6,673 nt of DNA from JBFMAE01 sp040756085 (GTDB taxonomy: Bacteria > Desulfobacterota > BSN033 > UBA1163): assembly GCA_040756085.1 (NCBI GenBank), contig JBFMAE010000296.1:1-6673 (forward strand), in the 5' to 3' direction. The translations under genes were made by a program, and so were the position numbers. The notes beneath the pieces were generated by a model. That model saw nothing but the letters and a program-made list of their open reading frames with translations, did not search any database and was not told the DNA's origin. Positions within the stretch are counted from its first letter, which is position 1; each line of letters starts with the position of its first letter. Of the stretch, positions 1 through 5,998 are shown one piece after another.

Positions 1-1
1 A

Positions 2-289
2 AGTCCTAAACAGAGAACGCTTCCACTCAAGAAACGAAGAGAGACATTCTCTCCGGTTGAATTCGGTCTCGTGAAGGAAGAGGCCCTGAAAGAGGCCCGA
101 CGTTGTCTGGGTTTGAGGGAATGTGAATCGTGTGAGATTTGCAGCCTCCTCTGTCCGGACCTCTGTATCACTCGGGATGAGGAGACGGGGGAGGTCCGGA
201 TCGATTTAGATTATTGTAAAGGGTGCGGCATCTGTGCATTTGTCTGTCCCAAGGGGGCTATTCAAATGGTATTGGAGGAAGGGATATGA
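2..289 (+). CDS. C-terminal part of a GltD-like FAD/NAD(P) oxidoreductase with two [4Fe-4S] clusters (5' truncated)
   Basis: The reading frame is open from the left edge to the TGA at 287-289 (95 codons), so this is the tail of a longer protein. The GTG at 71 is an internal codon, not a convincing start: no ribosome binding site precedes it and the residues before it continue the family pattern. Two ferredoxin motifs CxxCxxCxxxCP are visible, C41/C44/C47/C51 and C72/C75/C78/C82 counting from the window edge, each able to hold one [4Fe-4S] cluster. The stretch before them (F-x-x-V-E-x-G-L, then E-A-R-R-C-L at 31-36) resembles the segment found in glutamate synthase small-subunit-like (GltD/DsrL-type) flavoproteins that pass electrons between NAD(P)H, FAD and Fe-S centres. 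Its electron partner is unknown. The stop overlaps the next start as ATGA, implying one transcript and coupled translation. A free-standing ferredoxin or another ferredoxin-domain subunit is the alternative; the catalytic part lies outside the window. Confidence 0.72.
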   Translation, partial: SPKQRTLPLKKRRETFSPVEFGLVKEEALKEARRCLGLRECESCEICSLLCPDLCITRDEETGEVRIDLDYCKGCGICAFVCPKGAIQMVLEEGI

Positions 290-1071
290 CCGAAAAGATT
301 CAGATCGATCTGAACTCTGATGTCGGGGAAAGTTTTGGCATTTACAAACTGGGGCTCGATGAGGAGGTGATCCCTCACATTACCTCTGCCAACATCGCCT
401 GTGGATTCCATGGTGGAGATCCCGGAGTGATGCGAAAAACGATCGCCTTAGCGAAAAAACATGAGGTTGAGGTAGGTGCCCACCCTGGATTTCCAGACCT
501 CATTGGATTTGGAAGAAGAAACATGGATGCCACACTGGAAGAGATTCAGGATTATATCGTCTATCAAACAGGGGCGTTGCAAGCCTTTGCTCTCTCCCAG
601 GGGTTGAGACTTCAACATGTGAAGGCCCACGGAGCTCTCTATAATATGGCTGTGGCGAATCCAAAGATCTGGGAGACAATGGCAGAGGGAGTGGCTCAAT
701 TGGATCGGGAGATCATCCTGGTCGTCCTTGCCTCTTCACAGAGGGATCCCCTTCTGGAGATCGGGAGACGTTTTGGCATCCGAATTGCCTTTGAGGCCTT
801 TCCTGATCGGGCCTACCAGAAGAATGGCTCCTTAGTCTCTCGGAGAGAGAAAGGGGCGGTGATTGAGGATCACGAAGTCGTCGCCAAAAGGGCGTTAAAA
901 ATGGCCCTGGAAGGGAGGGTCGTTGCCATCGATGGAACGGAGATCGAGCTCAAATCGGATACGCTCTGTGTCCACGGCGACAATCCTGCCGCCGTCCGGA
1001 TGGTGAAGAGGATTCGGGAGAACCTGAAAGCCGCCGGCGTGGAAGTAACACCGATGAAGCACTTCGTTTAA
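286..1071 (+). CDS. pxpA: LamB/YcsF family protein, 5-oxoprolinase subunit A (PxpA)-like
   Basis: A 261-residue protein of the LamB/YcsF family. Characterised members are PxpA, the subunit that with PxpB and PxpC performs ATP-dependent opening of 5-oxoproline (pyroglutamate) to glutamate in the cytoplasm. Family motifs are present in order: I-D-L-N-S-D-V-G-E at 7-15, S-A-N-I-A-C-G-F-H at 34-42 followed by G-D-P, G-A-H-P-G-F-P-D at 64-71, G-F-G-R-R at 74-78, H-V-K-A-H-G-A-L-Y-N at 111-120, D-R-A-Y at 174-177, and S-D-T-L-C-V-H-G-D at 224-232. The conserved Asp, His and Glu residues are kept, and the length fits the family (about 245-260). I chose the ATG at 286, not the in-frame ATG at 223: GGAGG at 274-278 sits seven bases upstream, homology begins here, and an earlier start would overlap the oxidoreductase by 67 bases. 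It overlaps that gene by 4 bases. Neither pxpB nor pxpC is in the window, so 5-oxoprolinase activity is a family inference. Confidence 0.9.
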   Translation: MTEKIQIDLNSDVGESFGIYKLGLDEEVIPHITSANIACGFHGGDPGVMRKTIALAKKHEVEVGAHPGFPDLIGFGRRNMDATLEEIQDYIVYQTGALQAFALSQGLRLQHVKAHGALYNMAVANPKIWETMAEGVAQLDREIILVVLASSQRDPLLEIGRRFGIRIAFEAFPDRAYQKNGSLVSRREKGAVIEDHEVVAKRALKMALEGRVVAIDGTEIELKSDTLCVHGDNPAAVRMVKRIRENLKAAGVEVTPMKHFV

Positions 1072-1163
1072 ATATGGCTGAAGTTAAGGTATGGGTATTG
1101 ACCAGGAAGTCCCTTCCTTATTGCGATTTTCTCGGACTGCTCGGCATCTATCCTATTATCCTA

Positions 1164-1862
1164 CTACCGTCCAAGACGAAAGGTGGTTAGGTAATGAATG
1201 ACCCGCTGCTGGAAGGTTTGAATATGCTCTCCGATGATTTTTTTGAGCTGATCTATGTCCTTATTTTTTAAATATTTAATAATTTTTTCATGCTCATCGC
1301 AGACGGACCCGTAATGTTCCTTAAGGTCCCTATTCAGGCCGCCTTTACCGCCATAGGATAGGTAGGCCAGCCGATTAACCTCGTTGCGGACGTCTCTCAG
1401 AGCCCGCACCAGATATTCATTAGCCGAACATTGGGCAAAGAGCATGTGGAAATCGTGATTACTCCGGACCAGACTCAAGATATCGTGGTCCTTAATGGCC
1501 TTCTCAAATGTCTTTTGAGCCTCTTTCATGAGGAGGAGATGTTTTTCCAAATCTTGGTGGATAGCTAAGGAGGCTGCCCCTATGTCTAGAATATGCAGGG
1601 CTTCAAACATGGCTTTGATATTCTGAACCAATAGCGGCCTAACAATGAACCCTTTGTTAGGCTGGGTTTCAACCAAAAACTCCGAAGTCAACCGCAGCAA
1701 TGCTTCCCGTATAGGAGTGCGTCCGATGCCTAATTGACTGACCAACTGTTTTTCGTCCAGGCGTTGGCTCGGTTTTAAATCCATGGTAATGATCTTTTCA
1801 TGGAGAAATTGGTAAGCCTTAACGCTCAGTGGAAGCTTTGGCCGTCTTGTTTTTTTTACCAT
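1164..1862 (-). CDS. GntR-family transcriptional regulator, FadR/FCD subfamily
   Basis: A 232-residue cytoplasmic DNA-binding regulator. Residues about 13-76 form the GntR winged helix-turn-helix: a helix with A-Y-Q-F-L-H-E-K-I, then L-K-P-S-Q-R-L-D-E-K-Q-L, the recognition helix G-I-G-R-T-P-I-R-E-A-L at 45-55, and the wing N-K-G-F-I-V-R-P. Residues about 80-225 are an all-helical FCD ligand domain. Likely metal ligands are N135, H139, H191 and H213; N135 stands where Asp is common. FCD proteins usually sense small carboxylates, often with a bound metal. The start was placed at 1862. The frame stays open to an ATG at 1943, but those 27 extra residues are AT-rich translation of promoter DNA, and homology begins at M-V-K-K. 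AAGG at 1873-1876 (minus strand) is a weak binding site about ten bases upstream. The gene ends in tandem stops (TAG TAG). It is divergent to the transporter operon, so local control and autoregulation are likely but inferred; the effector is unknown. Confidence 0.92.
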   Translation of the reverse strand: MVKKTRRPKLPLSVKAYQFLHEKIITMDLKPSQRLDEKQLVSQLGIGRTPIREALLRLTSEFLVETQPNKGFIVRPLLVQNIKAMFEALHILDIGAASLAIHQDLEKHLLLMKEAQKTFEKAIKDHDILSLVRSNHDFHMLFAQCSANEYLVRALRDVRNEVNRLAYLSYGGKGGLNRDLKEHYGSVCDEHEKIIKYLKNKDIDQLKKIIGEHIQTFQQRVIHYLTTFRLGR

Positions 1863-1883
1863 ATACAGGTTGCCTTTTATAAA

Positions 1884-1912
1884 AATATATAATGAAATTA
1901 ATAAAAAATCAA
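1884..1912 (-). promoter_or_regulatory. Candidate sigma-70 promoter of the GntR gene
   Basis: Read on the minus strand, TTGATT (plus-strand 1907-1912) is followed after 17 bases by TATATT (1884-1889). This is near-consensus and correctly spaced. Transcription would start near 1877 and give a leader of only about 15 bases before the start at 1862. The region is over 90% AT, so matches to the -10 box arise easily; the -35 and spacing give most of the weight. Confidence 0.5.
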
Positions 1913-1920
1913 TATATAAA

Positions 1921-1965
1921 AAAATATATATTTTACTTGACAAAAAATATATTTAATATATATTA
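1921..1965. promoter_or_regulatory. Cluster of three perfect AT-only palindromes, candidate operators
   Basis: Three perfect inverted repeats lie side by side: AAAATATATATTTT at 1921-1934, AAATATATTT at 1945-1954 and TAATATATATTA at 1954-1965. Their centres are 22 and 10 bases apart, about two turns and one turn of the helix. The first lies just upstream of the transporter -35 box, the second in the spacer and the third over the -10 box. This suits repressor or activator binding by the divergent GntR protein. Against this, the DNA is made almost only of A and T, so such palindromes are common by chance, and I see no FadR-like TnGTnnnACnA site. Confidence 0.35.
1937..1964 (+). promoter_or_regulatory. 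Candidate sigma-70 promoter of the transporter operon
   Basis: A perfect TTGACA at 1937-1942 is followed after 16 bases by TATATT at 1959-1964 (five of six matches to TATAAT); TATTAG at 1961-1966 with an 18-base spacer is the alternative. Start of transcription would fall near 1971-1974, giving a leader of about 20-25 bases with a strong AGGAGG. It is the only good -35 box on the plus strand in the divergent region. Confidence 0.6.
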
Positions 1966-1980
1966 GATTTAACTTTAGAA

Positions 1981-1986
1981 AGGAGG
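1981..1986 (+). promoter_or_regulatory. Strong ribosome binding site of the binding-protein gene
   Basis: AGGAGG lies eight bases before the ATG at 1995 and is the strongest Shine-Dalgarno sequence in the transporter operon. It decides the start: the nearer ATG at 1988 is only one base away and its frame stops after five codons. A strong site fits the high protein level usual for periplasmic binding proteins. Confidence 0.85.
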
Positions 1987-1994
1987 GATGAGGG

Positions 1995-3305
1995 ATGAGA
2001 AATAAAAAAATGATTCTTTCTTTATTCGTTTTGATTTTATCTGTCTTGTTAATTTCTCCCAATCTTTTTGCGGTAGAAAAGGAAATCAAGATCGGGGTTA
2101 TCCTTCCACTCTCGGGCGCTTTGGCTCCTATCGGTAAAAGTTTAAAGGAAGGGGCTGAACTGGCTGCGGATATCGTTAACAAAAAGTATCCAGAGCTGGA
2201 TATCTCGATCGCCAAATGGGAAGGAATTCCAAATTTAGGTGGAGCCAAGATCAAGCTCCTTTTTGCCGACTCAAGAGGAGATCCCGGTTGGGGGTCTGAA
2301 CAGGCAAAGAGGCTCATAGAGGATGAGAAAGTGGTGGGTCTTTTAGGCGCCTATCAGAGCGCCGTGACGAAGACAGCCTCTGTGGAAGCTGAGCGAGCAG
2401 GTATCCCCTTTGTTAACCCGGATTCAACCTCTCCGGCATTGAGTAAAAGGGATTTCAAATGGTTCTGGAGAGTGACTCCCCACGAGACCTGGTTTACTGC
2501 TGACCTGTTTGATTTATTAGAAGGACTCACCAAAGGGAAGGCCTCCGGGGTAAAGGCTGTCCCTAAAAATCAGCTCGAACCCTTAGCTGTGGCTGCAGAG
2601 AACACGGAATGGGGGGCGGCTTCGCTGGCAGAGATTGAAAAATTCGCCAAGGAGCGAGGATGGAAGATTGCAGAAGCCTTTAAATACCCGCATAAGGCGG
2701 CAGACCTGACCAGCGAATCGAGGAGGTTGATAGCTTCTGGCGCTCCTACCTTTCTATTTGCCCCCTATGTCGCAGATGCGATCCTTTTCGTTAAGACATT
2801 GAAAGAGATGAAGGCTACGCCACGCCTCATCTGGGGACAGGATGCCGGATTTATCGAGGCCGACTTTTACAAGACATTGGGTGCCGATGTGAACGGCATC
2901 TTAACCCGTGACCTTTTCTCACCTGAACTGGCAAAGGTTAAACCGATAGCGGGTCAGCTCAATACGATGTACAAGAAAATGACGGGATATGATTTCTCCG
3001 GGAGTTCAGCAAGGGACTTTGTTGGTGTCCAGGTCTGGGCCCATGCCTTAAACAACGCCAAATCCACCGACCCGAAGGCGCTTCAAAAGGCGTTGAATGA
3101 ACTTCATATTCCTGCAAAGGAACTGATTATGCCCTGGAAAGGCGTAAAATTTGGTTCACCCTTCCCGGGCGATACCAATCAGAATGAATTAGGATCCGGG
3201 GTCATCAATCAGTATCAGGGATATCCGGACGGAAAGTTACATATTATCTATCCCTTTGAATTCTCTACCTCCAAAATGATCTATCCCTTCCCAGGCTGGA
3301 AGTAG
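1995..3305 (+). CDS. HAAT/Liv-type ABC transporter periplasmic substrate-binding protein
   Basis: A 436-residue exported binding protein of the Peripla_BP_6 (LivJ/LivK-like) type, which captures a solute in the periplasm and delivers it to LivH/LivM. A Sec signal peptide covers residues 1-26: R-N-K-K, a hydrophobic core at 7-20, then cleavage expected after L-F-A. No lipobox Cys is seen, so it is probably soluble. The mature protein begins with the typical strand I-K-I-G-V-I-L-P-L-S-G at 31-41. Candidate ligand segments are G-A-Y-Q-S-A-V-T (118-125), P-D-S-T-S-P-A-L (142-149), the A-E-N-T-E-W-G segment (201-207) and I-W-G-Q-D-A (279-284). The C-terminal pattern M-P-W-K-G-V-K-F (379-386), then Y-P-F and Y-P-F-P-G-W-K, matches a widespread subfamily of Liv-type binding proteins whose ligands are mostly undefined. 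It is longer than E. coli LivJ (about 367 residues). First gene of the operon; a strong hairpin follows its stop. Ligand cannot be assigned: amino acids, amides, aromatic or other carboxylates are all possible. Confidence 0.93.
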   Translation: MRNKKMILSLFVLILSVLLISPNLFAVEKEIKIGVILPLSGALAPIGKSLKEGAELAADIVNKKYPELDISIAKWEGIPNLGGAKIKLLFADSRGDPGWGSEQAKRLIEDEKVVGLLGAYQSAVTKTASVEAERAGIPFVNPDSTSPALSKRDFKWFWRVTPHETWFTADLFDLLEGLTKGKASGVKAVPKNQLEPLAVAAENTEWGAASLAEIEKFAKERGWKIAEAFKYPHKAADLTSESRRLIASGAPTFLFAPYVADAILFVKTLKEMKATPRLIWGQDAGFIEADFYKTLGADVNGILTRDLFSPELAKVKPIAGQLNTMYKKMTGYDFSGSSARDFVGVQVWAHALNNAKSTDPKALQKALNELHIPAKELIMPWKGVKFGSPFPGDTNQNELGSGVINQYQGYPDGKLHIIYPFEFSTSKMIYPFPGWK

Positions 3306-3331
3306 AAAGCGGGCGTTGGCCTAAATGGAAT

Positions 3332-3371
3332 GTGAGCAGCATAGTCAATGGAAATTGGCTATGCTGCTCAC
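3332..3371 (+). terminator. Strong 18-bp hairpin with GGAA tetraloop between binding-protein and permease genes
   Basis: Arms 3332-3344 and 3359-3371 are perfectly complementary over 13 bases (GTGAGCAGCATAG with CTATGCTGCTCAC). The stem continues inward through one U-G pair (3345/3358) and four more pairs (CAAT with ATTG) to a GGAA loop at 3350-3353, a GNRA-class tetraloop. It begins 26 bases after the stop of the binding-protein gene. The following tract TTGTATTATTTT is T-rich but interrupted by G and A, so it may be a leaky terminator or attenuator, or a 3'-end stabiliser like the element between malE and malF. Either role would give more binding protein than permease. Confidence 0.65.
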
Positions 3372-3400
3372 TTGTATTATTTTAATGGATTGATCCAAAT

Positions 3401-4258
3401 ATGGAATTAGCAACCCAATTAATCGCTTACGGCATATTGATGGGATTGGTCTTTGCTCTGATTGCCCTGGGACTATCCCTGATCTTTGGGGTCATGAACA
3501 TCGTTAATTTCGCCCATGGGGAATTCCTGATGGTGGGAATGTATATCGCTTTCATCATTTCATCTTATTTTCATTTCGATCCATTAATCTCTTTGCCCTT
3601 TGCCGCCGCAATAGGATATTTACTGGGGGTGATGAGTTACTATTTCCTTATTCATCATATTCTTCGGGGGCCTATGGTGGCTCAGCTCTTCGGGACATTC
3701 GGGTTAATGCTCTTTCTTCGCTATCTGGCCATGTATATCTTTACCCCGGATGTTCGTTCCATCAAACAGGGGATTCTGGTCGGAAAAACACTTTCCATAG
3801 GGTGGCTTACGATTGATGTCAGCAAAGGGGTATCCGCCGGGCTTTGCCTGCTTTCGTTTGCGTTAGTCTATTGGATCATCCATCGAACAAAGCTGGGCAG
3901 GGCTTTGAGGGCTACCTCGATCGATGCAGAGGCAGCCCGGTATATGGGGATAGACACCAAGAAGATGAATGCCTTAGCCTGGGGGATTGGTGGCACTACG
4001 GTCGCCATCGCTGGCGTACTCCTGGCCCATTACTATTACATCACGCCTACGATCGGAATGCTTTTTACTCTCATTGCCTTTGCGACAGTGGCGTTGGGTG
4101 GATTTGGAAGTATTGTAGGGGCTTTTCTTGCCGGTCTCATGATCGGTCTCATCATGGTCTTGAGCGGGCAATATGTGAGCGAACTGAAGTTTACCTTCAT
4201 TTATATTGTATATTTCCTGGTAGTCGTATTCAGACCTCGAGGCCTATTCGGGTGGTAA
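3401..4258 (+). CDS. livH: Liv-type ABC transporter inner-membrane permease (LivH)
   Basis: A 285-residue, strongly hydrophobic permease that pairs with LivM to form the membrane channel of the importer. The N-terminus has the LivH hallmark: G-L-V-F-A-L-I-A-L-G-L-S-L-I-F-G (15-30), V-M-N-I-V-N-F-A-H-G-E-F (31-42). About eight membrane segments can be drawn. The cytoplasmic coupling loop that contacts the ATPase lies at about 163-188 (K-L-G-R-A-L-R-A-T, D-A-E-A-A-R-Y-M-G-I-D), the Liv version of the EAA motif. The end F-R-P-R-G-L-F-G is typical. The start at 3401 gives the usual N-terminal length. Only a weak binding site is seen (TGGAT, 3386-3390), in contrast to the strong one of the binding protein. 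It lies 95 bases after that gene, beyond the hairpin, and ends two bases before the livM ATG. Substrate unknown, so the name marks family, not proven leucine transport. Confidence 0.94.
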   Translation: MELATQLIAYGILMGLVFALIALGLSLIFGVMNIVNFAHGEFLMVGMYIAFIISSYFHFDPLISLPFAAAIGYLLGVMSYYFLIHHILRGPMVAQLFGTFGLMLFLRYLAMYIFTPDVRSIKQGILVGKTLSIGWLTIDVSKGVSAGLCLLSFALVYWIIHRTKLGRALRATSIDAEAARYMGIDTKKMNALAWGIGGTTVAIAGVLLAHYYYITPTIGMLFTLIAFATVALGGFGSIVGAFLAGLMIGLIMVLSGQYVSELKFTFIYIVYFLVVVFRPRGLFGW

Positions 4259-4259
4259 G

Positions 4260-5255
4260 ATGCGACAGGTTCTAAAAGATATCTTTTCATTTGAAGACCG
4301 TCCTCGCTTTGAACGGATCGGTTTTGCTGTTTTTATTTTGATCATCCTCGTTTTCCCCTGGATGGTCCACACAGCCTATGGCAGGGCAGTGATGATTAAA
4401 TTCCTCCTCTTCTCCCTGTTTGGTTTGGGCTGGAACCTCATCGGTGGGTACGGGGGGCAGGTGGACCTCGGACAGGCCAAAAATGTGGGCTTTGGAGCGT
4501 ATGCCACCGGCCTGATGATGCTCTGGTGGGGTATGCCATTTTGGCTCACGGTCATTCCAGGTATGGTATTTGCTGCAGCCGAATCTTTTGCAGTCGCTTA
4601 TCCCATGTTTCGACTGAGAGGCCATTACTTTGCCATTGCCACACTCTGCGTCGCTTTGGTCTGGAAGGAGCTTTTTGTCTTCTGGGACTGGACAGGAGGG
4701 GCAAGGGGCGTTGAAATTCCGATAAGAGCCACTCCTAACTTCGCCTATATGCAGTTCGGTTCACCCATTTATTATCACTACTTCATCTTCCTCCTTTTCA
4801 TCACGCAGCTCTTATTCATGAATTGGTTTAGGAAATCTAAATTGGGCTATGAACTCCAAGCGGTAAGAGATAATGAAGATGCGGCTGCAAGTCTGGGAAT
4901 AAATGTCTACCGCACCAAGGTCATAGCTTACACCATTACAGGTGGCTTAGGTGCAGTAGGGGGTAGTTTCATGACCGTCTATTATCTATATATTGATCCC
5001 GACTTTGTGATGCCTCTGGATCTGTCCATCCTGATTGCCATGACCGTAATGGTCGGGGGAGCGGGTTCTCTCTGGGGACCTATCATTGGTGCCGCAATCC
5101 TTATCCCTATGGATATGTATCTCAGTGCTTGGCTGGGGGCAGGGAAGCGTTTGGGCATCGATTTCATGATTTACGCTGTCATCATGATGATCATTGCCGC
5201 CCGTGAGCCGAGAGGAATCTGGGGGATTATTGAAAGGCTTAGAAAAAAGGGATGA
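4260..5255 (+). CDS. livM: Liv-type ABC transporter inner-membrane permease (LivM)
   Basis: A 331-residue membrane protein, the second permease of the importer. After a charged cytoplasmic N-terminus (1-19) come membrane segments from about 20 on. Family marks are W-N-L-I-G-G-Y-G-G-Q at 58-67, F-R-L-R-G-H-Y-F-A-I-A-T-L at 117-129, T-G-G-A-R-G at 145-150, the coupling loop K-L-G-Y-E-L-Q-A-V-R-D-N-E-D-A-A-A-S-L-G-I-N at 194-215, G-G-A-G-S-L-W-G-P-I-I-G-A at 266-278, and R-E-P-R-G-I-W-G near the end. Residues 67-81 read Q-V-D-L-G-Q-A-K-N-V-G-F-G-A-Y, where most LivM proteins have a form like Q-x-S-L-G-H-A-A-F-F-G-I-G-A-Y; the Asp and Lys are unusual in this membrane-facing motif. One base separates it from the livH stop; the upstream GGTGG gives a weak binding site, so translation is probably coupled. 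livG starts eight bases after its stop. Confidence 0.94.
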   Translation: MRQVLKDIFSFEDRPRFERIGFAVFILIILVFPWMVHTAYGRAVMIKFLLFSLFGLGWNLIGGYGGQVDLGQAKNVGFGAYATGLMMLWWGMPFWLTVIPGMVFAAAESFAVAYPMFRLRGHYFAIATLCVALVWKELFVFWDWTGGARGVEIPIRATPNFAYMQFGSPIYYHYFIFLLFITQLLFMNWFRKSKLGYELQAVRDNEDAAASLGINVYRTKVIAYTITGGLGAVGGSFMTVYYLYIDPDFVMPLDLSILIAMTVMVGGAGSLWGPIIGAAILIPMDMYLSAWLGAGKRLGIDFMIYAVIMMIIAAREPRGIWGIIERLRKKG

Positions 5256-5263
5256 CGTAGAGG

Positions 5264-5998
5264 ATGTTACTGGAAGTTAAGAATCTGGTGAAGGAATTCG
5301 GTGGGGTGGTTGCCAACGCCGATATCTCCTTAGGGCTGGAGCGAGGAAAGATTTTGGGCCTGATCGGTCCAAATGGAGCGGGTAAGACCACTCTGTTCAA
5401 TTGTATTGCCGGCTACCACAAGCCCACTCGCGGAAAGGTCTTTTTTGAAGGGAAAGATATTACCGGATGGCCAGCTCACCGTGTCACAAAAGTGGGAATA
5501 GCCAGGACCTTCCAGAGTATGAAGATCATGCCAAATCTGACCGTTGAAGAGAATGTAATGATTGGGGCATTCTGCCGGACCAGTAATCGGCTGGTGGCCA
5601 GAAGGGATGCCCAGGATATATTGAAGTTATTAAATCTCGCAGAGGAGGCCAATGTCCTTCCCACGGAGCTTCCCATTGCCACTCAGAAAAGGATTGAACT
5701 GGCTCGGGCCCTGGCGACGAAACCCAAGCTTTTAATGCTGGATGAGATTGCAGCCGGTCTCAATCCTCTAGAAATCAAGGAGATCGTTCAGACCTTGCTG
5801 AGGATAAAAGAGGGGAGGGGGTTGACCCTTTTCTTAACAGAACATGTGATGGAATTTATCATGACCATCTCGGAAGTCGTAACGGTAATGGCCGCGGGGA
5901 GAAAGATCGCCGAAGGCTCTCCGGAGGAGGTGGCAAGGGAAGAAAGGGTCGTCGAGGCCTACCTCGGGGAAAGATATGCTAAAGGTAAATCAGATTAA
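5264..5998 (+). CDS. livG: Liv-type ABC transporter ATP-binding protein (LivG), degenerate signature
   Basis: A 244-residue cytoplasmic ATPase that with LivF drives transport. Walker A G-P-N-G-A-G-K-T is at 35-42, the Q-loop Gln at 84 (R-T-F-Q), Walker B L-L-M-L-D-E at 156-161 with catalytic Glu161, and the H-loop His at 194 (T-E-H). The C-terminal tail I-A-E-G-S-P-E-E-V, then V-V-E-A-Y-L-G, is typical of LivG/LivF. The ABC signature, usually LSxGQ, reads L-P-I-A-T (136-140) before Q-K-R-I-E-L-A-R-A, so its Gly and Gln are lost. From memory, a group of LivG relatives shares such a form together with DE followed by a residue other than Pro, here Ile. The helical part after N-V-M-I-G-A is short compared with E. 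coli LivG (about 255 residues). The gene begins eight bases after livM; A-rich AAGGG at 5247-5251 may be its binding site. It overlaps livF by 23 bases. Confidence 0.95.
   Translation: MLLEVKNLVKEFGGVVANADISLGLERGKILGLIGPNGAGKTTLFNCIAGYHKPTRGKVFFEGKDITGWPAHRVTKVGIARTFQSMKIMPNLTVEENVMIGAFCRTSNRLVARRDAQDILKLLNLAEEANVLPTELPIATQKRIELARALATKPKLLMLDEIAAGLNPLEIKEIVQTLLRIKEGRGLTLFLTEHVMEFIMTISEVVTVMAAGRKIAEGSPEEVAREERVVEAYLGERYAKGKSD

Noticed and set aside
223..285. Longer start for the PxpA-like gene at ATG 223
   Set aside because: It would overlap the Fe-S protein by 67 bases, adds residues unlike the family, and the start at 286 has GGAGG at good spacing and the ATGA overlap.
1104..1118. Inverted repeat AGGAA/TTCCT as a terminator between the convergent genes
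   Set aside because: A stem of only five pairs with a mixed tail is too weak to call; no better hairpin was found in 1072-1163.
1074..1190. 38-codon ORF on the plus strand after pxpA, starting ATG at 1074 and ending TAG at 1188-1190
   Set aside because: There is no Shine-Dalgarno, no recognisable similarity, and its end runs antisense into the regulator gene; an ORF this short is expected by chance.
1863..1943. 27-residue N-terminal extension of the GntR regulator (start at 1943)
   Set aside because: The residues (Ile/Tyr/Phe/Leu-rich) come from the AT-rich promoter region, run across the candidate promoter of the same gene, and are not part of the GntR fold.
1988..2005. Five-codon leader ORF (ATG at 1988) before the binding-protein start
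   Set aside because: The ATG is one base from AGGAGG, too close for efficient initiation, and the start at 1995 has proper spacing.
1898..2317. 139-codon ORF on the minus strand overlapping the binding-protein gene
   Set aside because: It is a shadow of the signal-peptide and N-terminal coding region on the other strand and of AT-rich promoter DNA, with no protein family features.
4133..4158. Near-direct repeat of a short ATCGGTCTCAT-like segment near the end of livH
   Set aside because: It is explained by repeated Gly-Leu-Met/Ile codons in a membrane helix and has no wider structure.
3844..4275. 143-codon plus-strand ORF inside livH in another frame
   Set aside because: It is rich in Arg, His, Cys and Ser in a way typical of off-frame reading of a membrane-protein gene; livH in its own frame is a clear family member.
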